This document shows positions 18,822-27,230 of a stretch of 64,000 bases of DNA, piece after piece. The stretch comes from UKL13-3 sp943369665 (GTDB lineage: Bacteria > Bacteroidota > Bacteroidia > UKL13-3). Location of the stretch: positions 1-64,000 of the forward strand of contig CALRNX020000001.1 of the NCBI GenBank assembly GCA_943369665.1, read 5' to 3'. Both the position numbers and the translations under genes were made by a program. The first letter of the stretch is position 1. Each line of letters begins with the position of its first letter. The notes under the pieces were generated by a model. The model was not told where the DNA came from and did not search any database. It saw nothing but the letters and a program-made list of their open reading frames with translations.

Positions 18822-20894
18822 TTAAAGACTTTTCACATATGCATAGATCTCATACTGCGCACGGATTGCTTTTGCTCCGTGTTTTACAATAAGCTTATTG
18901 TCGAAATCCTGGTCAATAATGCGGGCTTTTGTATTATCTCTCAGTTGAATATTCACAATGTCACGGATCTGCTGTTTGCAGTATTCATCGTAAATCGGGA
19001 ATGCACATTCAATCCTTCTGTATAAGTTCCGGGTCATCCAGTCGGCAGAGGACAGGTATACTTTTTCATCGCCACCATTGGCAAAAACAAAAATGCGGGC
19101 ATGTTCCAAAAGGCGATCGATAATGCTTACCACCTGGATGTTTTCGCTCAACCCAATAACACCGGGAACAATGGTGCAAATACCTCTTACAATAAGGTTT
19201 ATCTTAACTCCCGCCTTGCTGGCTTCATATAGTTTTTTGACCATGCCGTCATCCATCAGGCTGTTCATTTTGGCAATAATATATGCAGGTTTGCCCGCTT
19301 TGGCATTGGCTATTTCTTTATCAATTAGCTCAAACAATTGTTTTGCCAGGTAATCCGGTGCCACCAACAAATGATCAAACTTGTATTTGCGCTGGCTTTG
19401 AAAAAGCATGTCCATTAGCTTTTCCATATCATTGGTATATCGAAGGTCTTTGGTAAACAAACTATGATCGCAGTATAACTTGGCTGTTTGTCCGTTATAA
19501 TTTCCGGTAGAAAGATGAGCATACTTCACTGTTTTTCCATCTTCCTCGCGGTAGATCAAACAGAGTTTGCAATGTACTTTTTGTCCCGGTTTACCGAAAT
19601 GAACATGCGCCCCGGCTTCCTGCAATTGGTTTGTCCAAAAGATATTATGCTCTTCATCAAACCTGGCCTGAAGCTCCATTAATACAGTCACTTTCTTGCC
19701 GTTTTTCACGGCATTGATCAAGGCATTCACCACGTTGCTGTGTTTGGCCACCCGGTATAAAGTGATCTTAATCGTATGTACTTTGGGATCAATAGCTGCT
19801 TCACGCAGCATGCGGATCAAATAATCAAAGCTTTGGTATGGATGGTGAAGAACAAAGTCTTTTTCTTTCACCACATCAAACATCGTTTTTGCCAGATCCA
19901 GTTCGGTAACCGAAACCGGTGGCATGGGAGGGTAAAAGTCGTTCACATTTCCCACTCGCGGAAAGTCCATAAAGTCTTTGAAATTATGGTAACGACCACC
20001 CGGAATGAGGTTTACATTTTTCAGTTGCAGTTTTTGTGTGAGCAAATCCAACATACTCTTGGGTATATTATTGTCATACACAAAACGTGTGGGCACGCCT
20101 TTGCTCCGTTGTTTAATGCTTTTCTGAATTTTATCGAGCAGGGTTTCTTTGAACGTATCGTTCTCTTCACTTTCAAGCACAAAATCCGCATCACGTGTCA
20201 GTTTTACTGTATAAGCATCAAACTGGTTGTAGTTAAAAATAGAGAAAATATGCTTTAACGAACTGCGGATCACATCATCCAAAAATAGGATATAGGTGTT
20301 CTCATCGTTGCGTGGTAAAATGTAAAAACGTTTTAGGGGGTTATTCGGAATTTCAATCAGCGCATGCTTGGATTTTAGTTGTTCTGTTGTATCACTGAGT
20401 TTCACCGCCAGGTAAATAGAACGATCGCGCAAGTGAGGGATCTGTTTCAGGTCGTCAATTAAAATAGGGAACAGGTATGGCAAAACTTCTTTGTGAAAAT
20501 ATTCTTTTACCGGAATCTTTTGTTCGTCTGTTAATTGCAACTCATTAATGATGAATATTTTTTGCAAGGCCAGTTCTTTCAAAATGGACGTGTAAACTTT
20601 ATTAAACCGATCCTGTTGGATAACTGCAATACGTTGAATTTCGGCAAGTGTAATATCGGCCGAGAACTGTGTTTCCGACTGGGCTTTTCTCACGGTCTTT
20701 TTTTCGCCCCTGCGCAAAGTGGCCACACGAACCCTGAAAAACTCATCATTATTGGAAGAAAAAATTGCCAAAAACTTAAGGCGTTCCAATAGAGGGGTTT
20801 CTGTGTTTTCAGCCTCTTGAAGAACGCGTTCGTTAAACAGCATCCAACTTATTTCTTTGTCTTTATATAAATAACCTTGGTATTCTTTTATCAT
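18822..20894 (-). CDS. ppk1: Polyphosphate kinase 1
   Basis: 690 residues, normal for PPK1. Signatures include the N-terminal SWMLFNERVLQEAE and FSSNNDEFFRVRVATLR, then HHPYQSFDYLIRMLREAA, IKITLYRVAKHSNVV, QARFDEEHNI, and the PLD-like catalytic segments VHCKLCLI and YAHLSTGNYNGQTAKLY, which holds the histidine that becomes phosphorylated. The second PLD-like half has VYLSSADWMTRNLYRRIE. It makes polyphosphate from ATP reversibly at the membrane. It is a single gene, divergent from the TPR gene; no exopolyphosphatase gene is adjacent. Confidence 0.96.
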   Translation of the reverse strand: MIKEYQGYLYKDKEISWMLFNERVLQEAENTETPLLERLKFLAIFSSNNDEFFRVRVATLRRGEKKTVRKAQSETQFSADITLAEIQRIAVIQQDRFNKVYTSILKELALQKIFIINELQLTDEQKIPVKEYFHKEVLPYLFPILIDDLKQIPHLRDRSIYLAVKLSDTTEQLKSKHALIEIPNNPLKRFYILPRNDENTYILFLDDVIRSSLKHIFSIFNYNQFDAYTVKLTRDADFVLESEENDTFKETLLDKIQKSIKQRSKGVPTRFVYDNNIPKSMLDLLTQKLQLKNVNLIPGGRYHNFKDFMDFPRVGNVNDFYPPMPPVSVTELDLAKTMFDVVKEKDFVLHHPYQSFDYLIRMLREAAIDPKVHTIKITLYRVAKHSNVVNALINAVKNGKKVTVLMELQARFDEEHNIFWTNQLQEAGAHVHFGKPGQKVHCKLCLIYREEDGKTVKYAHLSTGNYNGQTAKLYCDHSLFTKDLRYTNDMEKLMDMLFQSQRKYKFDHLLVAPDYLAKQLFELIDKEIANAKAGKPAYIIAKMNSLMDDGMVKKLYEASKAGVKINLIVRGICTIVPGVIGLSENIQVVSIIDRLLEHARIFVFANGGDEKVYLSSADWMTRNLYRRIECAFPIYDEYCKQQIRDIVNIQLRDNTKARIIDQDFDNKLIVKHGAKAIRAQYEIYAYVKSL

Positions 20895-21092
20895 ATCTCA
20901 ACGTTCACAAAAATAGCATTTAACATGCATCAATTCACACCATTTACCCACCAAAAGGGGAGTCTGCTGTTGGAAATAGACAGACAATCCCGAATAATTA
21001 ACAATAATATAATATAAAATAGGTGGCAGAAAGCCCTCTGTTTTTATAACAAAAAGGGTTAGTTTCGCGATATTAATTCTAATATTCTGTTT

Positions 21093-22478
21093 ATGAAAAA
21101 AGTATTGTTGCTTGTAGCCGCCTTATCTGGATTGGCCGTATCAGCGCAAAAAAATGCAGTTGAAAGTGCTGCCATTTATTTAAGAAACGGGGAGATGGAA
21201 GATGCAAAAAAATCCATCGATGCTGCTGCCGTACATGATGAAACTAAAAATGATCCTAAAATGTGGTTTTACCGCGCAGCCATTTACGATACGCTTTACC
21301 GCAATCCCGATTATGCTAAGATTTTTGACGCAGATGGTGTTGAAAAATTGGCTATTGCCTGCAAAAAATGTGTTGAAACAGATACCAAAGACCGGTTCAG
21401 TTACTATTGCGATCTTGCCATTGTGAACAGTGCCTTTGCTACCTATAATAAAGCAATTGAATTTACTCAGGCCAAAGATTCAAAAAATGCAGCCAAGTAT
21501 TTTCAATATACATTGGATGTGATTCCATTTGATAAAGGAAACGACCTCAAGAAAAACAATATCAACGAAAAGAACATCCTGTTGAGTTTAGCTGATCTTG
21601 GATTAAAAACGGAGGATTATGCTACAGCCAAAGTAAACCTTCAAAAGCTGATTGATATGGATTACCAGGATCCGATCGTGTATTTGTTGATGGGAAATAT
21701 CTACTTCACAGAAAAAGATACGGCAAAAGGGATGACCTATATTGAGCTTGGGCGTTCTAAGTTCCAAACGGACAAGGACCTTATCAATATGGAGTTGAAT
21801 ATCTATATGGCACAAGGCCGCCAGGATATTTTGCTTAAAAAACTAAACGATGCTTTGGACCTGGATAATGAAAACATCACCTTATTGTTTGTAAGGGGAA
21901 ATGTGTATGATAATTACGCTGCCAATGCCAATAAACATGCCAAACAAGCAAGAGATACATCAGCCATTTTATCTAAAAAATCAAAAGTACAGCCCAATGC
22001 AGCTGTAAAATCAAAATTGGAAGCAGCCGCAAAATCGAATGCAAAACTGTCGGATTCATTGTTCAGAATGCAAAAGGAATATGTTGCCAAAGCTGAAGCT
22101 GACTACAAGAAAGTAATTGAATTGAAAGATGATTATATTGATGCGTATTACAATTTGGGAGCGTTAACCAATAACAAAACAACCGAAATTGTGGAGCGCA
22201 TGAATGCACTTTCAGCGCCAACCCAGGCAGAGTACGATAAAAAATGGGCTATCATGAAAAAAGATCAAGACGCGATTTTAACGGTTGCGTTAGGATATTT
22301 TAGCAAGGCGTTGGAATATGCCGAAGGTTTACCGGAAACTGACGCTGCAGCAAAAGAATACAAAAAAGGAACCATGAAAAGTATTTTGCTAAGCATGCAA
22401 CAAGTGTATGCCAATTTAGGGGATGAGCAAAAAACAATGGAAACGAAAAAGAAGAGATTGGCTTTGGAGGATGAATAA
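21093..22478 (+). CDS. Secreted TPR-repeat protein
   Basis: 461 residues. A signal peptide (about 1-18, ending VSAQ) precedes a chain of tetratricopeptide-like helices: AAIYLRNGEMEDAKKSI, ILLSLADLGLKTEDYATAK, YLLMGNIYFTEKDTAKGM, LLFVRGNVYDNY and DAYYNLGALTNNKTTEIV. An Ala/Lys/Ser-rich helical segment lies around residues 285-330. The protein probably resides in the periplasm as a scaffold; its partner is unknown. It is monocistronic and ends at a perfect terminator just before the dif site. Confidence 0.8.
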   Translation: MKKVLLLVAALSGLAVSAQKNAVESAAIYLRNGEMEDAKKSIDAAAVHDETKNDPKMWFYRAAIYDTLYRNPDYAKIFDADGVEKLAIACKKCVETDTKDRFSYYCDLAIVNSAFATYNKAIEFTQAKDSKNAAKYFQYTLDVIPFDKGNDLKKNNINEKNILLSLADLGLKTEDYATAKVNLQKLIDMDYQDPIVYLLMGNIYFTEKDTAKGMTYIELGRSKFQTDKDLINMELNIYMAQGRQDILLKKLNDALDLDNENITLLFVRGNVYDNYAANANKHAKQARDTSAILSKKSKVQPNAAVKSKLEAAAKSNAKLSDSLFRMQKEYVAKAEADYKKVIELKDDYIDAYYNLGALTNNKTTEIVERMNALSAPTQAEYDKKWAIMKKDQDAILTVALGYFSKALEYAEGLPETDAAAKEYKKGTMKSILLSMQQVYANLGDEQKTMETKKKRLALEDE

Positions 22479-22504
22479 GCCAACAATCATATTTAATATA
22501 CATG

Positions 22505-22535
22505 GAATAAGGAGCAGAGTTGCTCCTTATTCTTT
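22505..22535 (+). terminator. Perfect terminator hairpin next to dif
   Basis: GAATAAGGAGC (22505-22515) pairs without mismatch with GCTCCTTATTC (22522-22532), then TTT. It insulates the chromosome's TPR gene from the provirus that begins 27 bases later. Confidence 0.85.
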
Positions 22536-22544
22536 ATAATATCT

Positions 22545-22572
22545 ATTTAACATAATATTAATTATAAGGTTT
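22545..22572 (-). other. attL: dif-type site at the left provirus junction
   Basis: Read on the plus strand: XerD-type arm ATTTAACATAA (22545-22555), centre TATTAA (22556-22561), XerC-type arm TTATAAGGTTT (22562-22572). On the minus strand the XerD arm is TTATGTTAAAT, identical to the E. coli dif XerD arm, and the XerC arm ends in ATAA as in canonical dif. Left of the centre/XerC boundary should be chromosome, right of it phage. Confidence 0.8.
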
Positions 22573-22579
22573 TAAATTG

Positions 22580-22587
22580 TAGATTTG
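22580..22587 (+). promoter_or_regulatory. -7 box for the provirus early genes
   Basis: TAGATTTG is an exact TAnnTTTG box, 22 bases before the first provirus start codon. The -33 position falls inside the dif-like site, where I see no TTG. Confidence 0.45.
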
Positions 22588-22609
22588 ACGGGCCTAAACA
22601 AGCTTTTAT

Positions 22610-23062
22610 ATGACTACAAACCTCACAGATTACTACATCACCTTTAAGCAAACGCAAAGCGTTTCGACCCGCCTATTTTCAATTTATCGTTGCACTCTTG
22701 AGCGCCAAGATTTTGAAACTCACAAAGAGTATTTTGATTTACATGCACTTCATTCTGATTTCTACAATGTCTTTGAGTGCGAAAAGTCAATAATTATTAA
22801 ACACAAATCTCCTGACCAAATTCACGAATACAAAGCCATGCAAAGGCTTTTGGATAATATTCAAGACATGATTAGTACTGTTAAGTATTTCGCAAATTCT
22901 GAGTTTATCAATGAACTCATGATGTTGGATTATCAGATATTAATTATTAGGCGCGATATGCACACGGATAGCCGTGTACTTGAAAATCTCGGTGCAACTG
23001 TTATTAAAACGCTTTCAGCTACTAAAAAGCCACTTCGTAAACCAACCAAAACCCGCAAATAA
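22610..23062 (+). CDS. Provirus early protein of unknown function
   Basis: 150 residues, no signal peptide or membrane span, mixed charge with a strongly basic end (KKPLRKPTKTRK). It is predicted mostly helical between residues 60 and 125. I recognise no family. It is the first gene of the element, 37 bases after the attL site, and the next gene starts one base after its stop. Position and basic tail allow a regulatory or DNA-binding role, but nothing specific can be read. Confidence 0.65.
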   Translation: MTTNLTDYYITFKQTQSVSTRLFSIYRCTLERQDFETHKEYFDLHALHSDFYNVFECEKSIIIKHKSPDQIHEYKAMQRLLDNIQDMISTVKYFANSEFINELMMLDYQILIIRRDMHTDSRVLENLGATVIKTLSATKKPLRKPTKTRK

Positions 23063-23063
23063 T

Positions 23064-23453
23064 ATGAAAGATTTATTAATTAAGATCAGTTATAAAAATG
23101 ATCATTCTAAAGGTCCAGTTATCGTAACTTTTAGTAGCTTCAAACAGCTTATTGTCTATGTGCGTAATCATAGTATTTCACGTTTCACTCTCCAATGTAT
23201 CAAGGGTATTGATTTTACTATTGAATTAGCCTCTTTGCCAAGTCGTTTTGACTGTTATTGTAATAGCTTAACTGATTTGCAAATTATCTCAATTCTTTCT
23301 GTTACTACTCACGGTTGTTTAAATGATCTTATCCCTGTAGCTGTCTTTAAAAATGCTCATGCATACGCTGTTTTGAGCGGCTTTTCATGGGCAAAAACTA
23401 TCGAGGGTTATTCTTACTGGTCAAAGGTTCATTCATCATTAGGAGGTAAATAA
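23064..23453 (+). CDS. Provirus early protein of unknown function
   Basis: 129 residues from the ATG at 23064, one base after the previous stop. An in-frame ATG at 22974 would overlap the previous gene by 89 bases, so I prefer the later start. The protein is soluble and of mixed composition with no recognised motif (ends SYWSKVHSSLGGK). Its last codons contain AGGAGG (23441-23446), which is placed as a Shine-Dalgarno site for the next gene. Confidence 0.6.
   Translation: MKDLLIKISYKNDHSKGPVIVTFSSFKQLIVYVRNHSISRFTLQCIKGIDFTIELASLPSRFDCYCNSLTDLQIISILSVTTHGCLNDLIPVAVFKNAHAYAVLSGFSWAKTIEGYSYWSKVHSSLGGK
23441..23446 (+). promoter_or_regulatory. Shine-Dalgarno site, unusual for this phylum
   Basis: AGGAGG nine bases before the ATG at 23456. 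Host genes in this window lack such sites. Confidence 0.5.
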
Positions 23454-23455
23454 TT

Positions 23456-23803
23456 ATGCCTCTCACCTACTGCCGTCTATGCGGCTCAACTGAATGCATC
23501 GAACATATTAATTACATAACAAAATTATACAGATATGAAAACATCTATAAGTATTCGTTTGATAATGATAGTGGCTGCATGTTTATTGCCTCTGTTGATA
23601 TACTTGGTGTGTGTGCCAAACTTGAGTTTAAGTATACAGGTACTGCTCCAATTAACGCTATTTCAGTCTCTCTTCATACCATTCTCCAACACCCAAAGCA
23701 GGATGTGGAGGTTATTAGAGATCTTCATGTTGATATCGCTCCGGTTCAACTTGGTTTGTCTTCTTTACCTCTTTACAGGGCTGAACAATTAAACCTATTG
23801 TAA
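23456..23803 (+). CDS. Provirus early protein with a possible zinc knuckle
   Basis: 115 residues. The N-terminus has CRLCGSTECIEH, that is Cys6, Cys9, Cys14 and His17, which could bind one zinc ion. The remainder is beta-rich with no known fold (ASVDILGVCAKLEFKYTG). It starts 2 bases after the previous stop and ends one base before the next gene. Small zinc proteins in phages often act as DNA-binding or transcription factors; that role is inferred only. Confidence 0.6.
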   Translation: MPLTYCRLCGSTECIEHINYITKLYRYENIYKYSFDNDSGCMFIASVDILGVCAKLEFKYTGTAPINAISVSLHTILQHPKQDVEVIRDLHVDIAPVQLGLSSLPLYRAEQLNLL

Positions 23804-23804
23804 C

Positions 23805-24038
23805 ATGCTTTCACTTCACAAATACGAATTACAAAAATTACTGTCTCCGCTGTGTAGAACCATTGAAAATGATATGGTAAAAGGGCGCAAATCTACACTA
23901 TTGACTATCCGTTTATTTCTCAAATTATCAAATGAGTACTTACAATGTAGGATACCGAAGTGTGTTGGCTCTGAACACGCATTTAAAGCACGAATCTCCA
24001 AAGTTAATAGGCAGCTCGCTAACACGCAAAAAGTATAA
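23805..24038 (+). CDS. Small basic provirus protein overlapping rep
   Basis: 77 residues, rich in Lys and Arg, likely helical, no known domain. It starts one base after the previous stop and its 3' third overlaps the start of the rep gene by 107 bases in another frame. Overlapping genes are normal in ssDNA phages. The regular spacing with its neighbour supports it; coding evidence is otherwise modest. Confidence 0.5.
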   Translation: MLSLHKYELQKLLSPLCRTIENDMVKGRKSTLLTIRLFLKLSNEYLQCRIPKCVGSEHAFKARISKVNRQLANTQKV

Positions 24039-25092
24039 ATATGATGTTATTAACCTTAAATTCGAAGGACTTAGACGCAATATCCGCGTCAATAAAAGTA
24101 GCGCAATTCCAACGTTTACCATTTCCGATCAAGATAAGGCTGCCACATCAAAACTTAGATGTCTTAGTGATAGATCACGAGGGCGAATTAAGGATAAGCT
24201 TCACTCGTGGTTATTTTCAGAAATCGAAGCCGCGAGACGTACTAAAAAGCGACCTGCGTTAACCTTTGTAACTCTCACTTTTATCAATAAAACCGATGAT
24301 AAAACCGCACAAAAGGCTCTTAATAATTTCCTTACATGGACACGAAAAAAAGACCCAAATTTCGAATATTTATGGGTTGCTGAACGTCAACATAAGAATA
24401 AAGCGCATCCAGGTAATATACATTTTCATTTGTTTACAAATCGCTATTGGAACATATCATATTTTAACAAATACTGGGTCCGCTGTCAAAATAATGTGGG
24501 AATCCATTTCCCTACCGGACAAACAAAGCTAAACCCATTCGATGTAAAACGCATTACACAGCCTAAAACATTGGGCATTTACATGACTAAGTATGTCACC
24601 AAAACAAAGGATAAATTCGCTTGTGCTGCTTGGAATTGTAGCCTTACTATTAGTCGTCTTGCTACAGGTCGTAAGTATAGCGATTTCTGTCTGCGTACTG
24701 AGTTTGATTTATTCGGCTCTCAGGCATATATGGATAAAAAGATTAAGCGGTTTCGTCTTGTTCGTAAAGGCAGGCTTAAGATGTATAAAGCCGTCAAAGA
24801 ATATCTTGCTAATACTCCTGTTTATGTCACTCCTTTTGATGTTGTTCTAAGGCAACCAAATAATGAATATATCAATAAACAGACAGGTGAATTAATACGC
24901 GCTGAAATCCAAAGTAAATGGATAAAAACAGCCCGTGGCCAACTCCTTCATTTATATAATCGAATACCCGTTTACAATTATTCTGCTGTAAAATCGCTCA
25001 TGCAAGAGGTACATTCTTGGAACGCTATTATCTTGAAAACCAGTAAAGAGCAACAACCCTCAATTCATATTCCTAGGTTTCTCTTGCATTAA
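23932..25092 (+). CDS. Rolling-circle replication initiator (HUH endonuclease, two-tyrosine type)
   Basis: 386 residues. Motif I is FVTLTF (112-117). Motif II is NIHFHLF with His164 and His166 as the HUH metal ligands. Motif III is YMTKYVTK (217-224) with two tyrosines three residues apart, the arrangement of phiX174 gpA and related superfamily I Reps. Such enzymes nick the plus-strand origin, stay linked to the 5' end and rejoin the circle. The N-terminal 100 residues are basic. No helicase domain is present, so a host helicase would be used. No internal Met occurs before motif III, so the start at 23932 is preferred despite overlapping the previous gene. Confidence 0.9.
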   Translation: MSTYNVGYRSVLALNTHLKHESPKLIGSSLTRKKYKYDVINLKFEGLRRNIRVNKSSAIPTFTISDQDKAATSKLRCLSDRSRGRIKDKLHSWLFSEIEAARRTKKRPALTFVTLTFINKTDDKTAQKALNNFLTWTRKKDPNFEYLWVAERQHKNKAHPGNIHFHLFTNRYWNISYFNKYWVRCQNNVGIHFPTGQTKLNPFDVKRITQPKTLGIYMTKYVTKTKDKFACAAWNCSLTISRLATGRKYSDFCLRTEFDLFGSQAYMDKKIKRFRLVRKGRLKMYKAVKEYLANTPVYVTPFDVVLRQPNNEYINKQTGELIRAEIQSKWIKTARGQLLHLYNRIPVYNYSAVKSLMQEVHSWNAIILKTSKEQQPSIHIPRFLLH

Positions 25093-25148
25093 ATTCCTCG
25101 TTTTGTTCTTGGTTTGTACTCACAAAAACAAAATAAAAATATATTGCT

Positions 25149-25829
25149 ATGGCGGTTTCAAACAGAACAATAAAAATTGATGGTATTCTTTGCGGATTAA
25201 AAATTACTGGTGACGATATGGCCGGTGTAAATATCTCTGTTACACGTAAACGTAAAGGTATGCAAGATGTTGCGATTATTCCTTTACAGCCAGTTGCTGC
25301 TGTGTTAACCATGCAACAAGCTTTGCTTCGTCAAAATCTTTTGCGTCTTGACGGTACAACTCATGTTAAGCATGTGGTTATTGCCGATGGTAACGTTAAT
25401 TCCAGTGATGATGACTATATCGAAGTTGTTTTTAACGATTTGTTAACTACTGCTACGGTAGAGAATTTGACATCGAATAAAAAGGCTTCAAATTGGTTTA
25501 CTTACCGTTCGAATGCTCTTGACTTGAATAAGTATTCTGCCACTGTTGATCTTGGTGGTATCCTGTTGATGTCTATTGACAAAAATCATAATGGGGTTAC
25601 TTACACTTCAAAAAATCAAAGTATTGACAAATCTAAACAACATATGTTGGATGAGGATGTTCAATTCGGTAACTATGGTTACATAAAAGAAACTGCGGGC
25701 GGTGTATGGACTCCTGTCGAAGATACTTACCTACTCGTTGACACTTCTCAGTATCAGGGCGTTAAAATTAACTCAACTGGTGCCGCTGTGGTAAGATGGT
25801 GTTTGCTTTCTAAGACTTCTATTAACTAA
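25149..25829 (+). CDS. Candidate major capsid protein of the provirus
   Basis: 226 residues, soluble, with no signal peptide and no cysteine-rich motif. Long alternating hydrophobic stretches (TIKIDGILCGLKIT, KHVVIADGNVNSSDDDYIEVVFND, YLLVDTSQYQGVKINSTG, AVVRWCLL) indicate a mostly beta protein. It is the first gene after rep, the only sizeable soluble beta-rich protein in the late half, and is followed by a hairpin that could boost its relative expression. These features suit a jelly-roll capsid protein. At 226 residues it is shorter than the double-jelly-roll proteins I know, so a single jelly roll is likelier. No homology is recognised by eye; identity as capsid is inference. Confidence 0.5.
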   Translation: MAVSNRTIKIDGILCGLKITGDDMAGVNISVTRKRKGMQDVAIIPLQPVAAVLTMQQALLRQNLLRLDGTTHVKHVVIADGNVNSSDDDYIEVVFNDLLTTATVENLTSNKKASNWFTYRSNALDLNKYSATVDLGGILLMSIDKNHNGVTYTSKNQSIDKSKQHMLDEDVQFGNYGYIKETAGGVWTPVEDTYLLVDTSQYQGVKINSTGAAVVRWCLLSKTSIN

Positions 25830-25846
25830 CCAAAGTAAAAAATTAA

Positions 25847-25883
25847 GGTTCCGCCTTGAACCCACACTTGTTAGTAGAGGCGG
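25847..25883 (+). promoter_or_regulatory. Two mutually exclusive hairpins after the candidate capsid gene
   Basis: GGTTC (25847-25851) can pair with GAACC (25858-25862), or CCGCCT (25851-25856) can pair with AGGCGG (25878-25883). The two stems share bases. No T tract follows directly. It may be an attenuator, an mRNA stabiliser, or an origin or packaging hairpin on the single strand. Confidence 0.5.
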
Positions 25884-25901
25884 TCCCTTCCTTTAAAGAT
25901 C

Positions 25902-26354
25902 ATGGGTAAATTAAAACGTCAAAAGCGGTATAGGCTGCGTTATAAGGCACCCCGTAAAGCTAAAAAGCAAAATAAGAAAATGACATTATCTAGTTTAAAT
26001 TTAGGTGCAGATATTACGGATGGTTTGTCTTTGGCAAATAATCCGATCTTGGGTCTTGTTGTAAAAGCTGCTGATATTCTAAATATTGGTGCTGCTGCTA
26101 TTAAGACTGCGGACAATGTTATTCGCAATGATGACCCGCGTTTGAATGCTGAGGTTATCCCAGTGTCAAACGATACTGGTTTTCTTGCCCTTTCACGTTG
26201 GGTTAAAACGTTGCCTGAGTGGTTGCAATTGGTGTTGATCTTTTTGATTATCCCAGGCGGTGTTATTTATGTCATCTATTCGATCTTTAAGCGTTTGCGT
26301 GGTCGTGGTAATGGTGACAAGTATGTAACTGTTAAGCATAATCTTTGGGATTAG
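25902..26354 (+). CDS. Provirus protein with basic N-terminus and one membrane span
   Basis: 150 residues. The first 27 residues hold about 15 Lys/Arg, suggesting contact with DNA. Residues 36-75 are Ala/Leu/Ile-rich and could be amphipathic. A clear transmembrane helix lies near 107-130 (LQLVLIFLIIPGGVIYVIY) and is followed by a basic loop. A protein that binds both membrane and nucleic acid fits a virion with an internal membrane. Its stop is directly followed by the next ATG (TAG ATG). Confidence 0.6.
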   Translation: MGKLKRQKRYRLRYKAPRKAKKQNKKMTLSSLNLGADITDGLSLANNPILGLVVKAADILNIGAAAIKTADNVIRNDDPRLNAEVIPVSNDTGFLALSRWVKTLPEWLQLVLIFLIIPGGVIYVIYSIFKRLRGRGNGDKYVTVKHNLWD

Positions 26355-27230
26355 ATGTCTGCTTTAGATACAACAAATGAGGCTATTAATACTGCCAATG
26401 CTGCTGTTGATGCTGCTGACGCTGCAAAAAAGGGTCAGTTGAATGCTACTGGTGTTCTTGCTATGGCAGGAAGCGGTGCTACTATTGGTGCTTCAATTGG
26501 TTTGCTTGGTGGTCCTTTCGCTCCTATTACTTCAACTGTTGGTGGTGCTGTAGGTGGTGCTGTCATGGCTGCCGTAGGTGGTGGTATTATGCTTTATAAT
26601 AAGTTGAAGCCCCGAAAAATAGAGTCGAACCCTAATAATGCTACTCTTCGCAAAGAGTTGGATTTGTTTACTATTCCAAGTGATTTTGTGATTGAGATTT
26701 ATGCCGGTAATAATCCCGATGTGTGGTACTGGGCTAATAATTTGGGATTGAATGATGAGGGTTATGTAAGAAAGGCGATTGCTTATCATTATTACGTATA
26801 TGGTAGAAATGAAGGTCGTCCTTATCCTTATGAAGATCGAATCTTTTCTCAAGTTAGTGATGTTGCGTGGAATACCTACGTAAATAGTCCTAAAATAGAG
26901 TCAGGTAAATTTGATTGGGTTGGTGGGCAAAATAATGGCATAGAAACTGGTTTTCATACCCTTGGTGTTCTTGCTTTAAAGCAGGGCGATTACGTAGAAA
27001 TAAGTGGTGCTGGTGTTTATGATGGTGTTCATAAGGTAAGTTATATTGGTAGTGATGACGGTGGTTATTTGCTTGACATGTTTACCATTGATTTCCCTAA
27101 AACTGTAGCCGCTTCCGGAACTTTTAGGAAGGTTTCGAATCCTAATACTCCTTGGATTATAGGCGGTGTTGTTGTCTTTGTAGGTCTTGTATTTGTTGTA
27201 ATAAAATTTATTCGAAAATGGAAAAAATAA
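26355..27230 (+). CDS. Provirus membrane protein with glycine zipper and an NPDV/HYxxxGRxEGR module
   Basis: 291 residues. Residues 1-35 are Ala/Asn/Asp-rich; 38-80 form a Gly/Ala-rich hydrophobic zone with repeated GG spacing (glycine zipper). Residues 117-157 read NPDVWYW, about 20 residues, then HYYVYGRNEGRP, resembling the short helical repeat NPDV...HYxxxGxxEGR known from large secreted bacterial proteins. A beta-rich part follows (190-255) and a C-terminal membrane helix (about 263-286) ends in RKWKK. It could be a vertex, spike or membrane-channel protein of the virion. It overlaps the next gene by 13 bases. Confidence 0.6.
   Translation: MSALDTTNEAINTANAAVDAADAAKKGQLNATGVLAMAGSGATIGASIGLLGGPFAPITSTVGGAVGGAVMAAVGGGIMLYNKLKPRKIESNPNNATLRKELDLFTIPSDFVIEIYAGNNPDVWYWANNLGLNDEGYVRKAIAYHYYVYGRNEGRPYPYEDRIFSQVSDVAWNTYVNSPKIESGKFDWVGGQNNGIETGFHTLGVLALKQGDYVEISGAGVYDGVHKVSYIGSDDGGYLLDMFTIDFPKTVAASGTFRKVSNPNTPWIIGGVVVFVGLVFVVIKFIRKWKK

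Noticed and set aside
22545..22587. Early promoter regenerated on excision, using TTTG near 30177 as its -33 box
   Set aside because: It requires the right boundary at 30164-30191. The better-supported attR at 30186-30213 puts that TTTG 40 bases from the -7 box, too far.
24041..24262. 73-residue frame overlapping the start of rep
   Set aside because: Lies fully inside rep with no independent spacing or motif evidence.
24593..24850. Hydrophobic 85-residue frame inside rep, as an overprinted lysis gene like phiX174 E
   Set aside because: Provirus codons often end in T; in the +1 frame that T becomes the second codon base and automatically encodes hydrophobic residues. A similar hydrophobic shadow occurs at 23535-23792.
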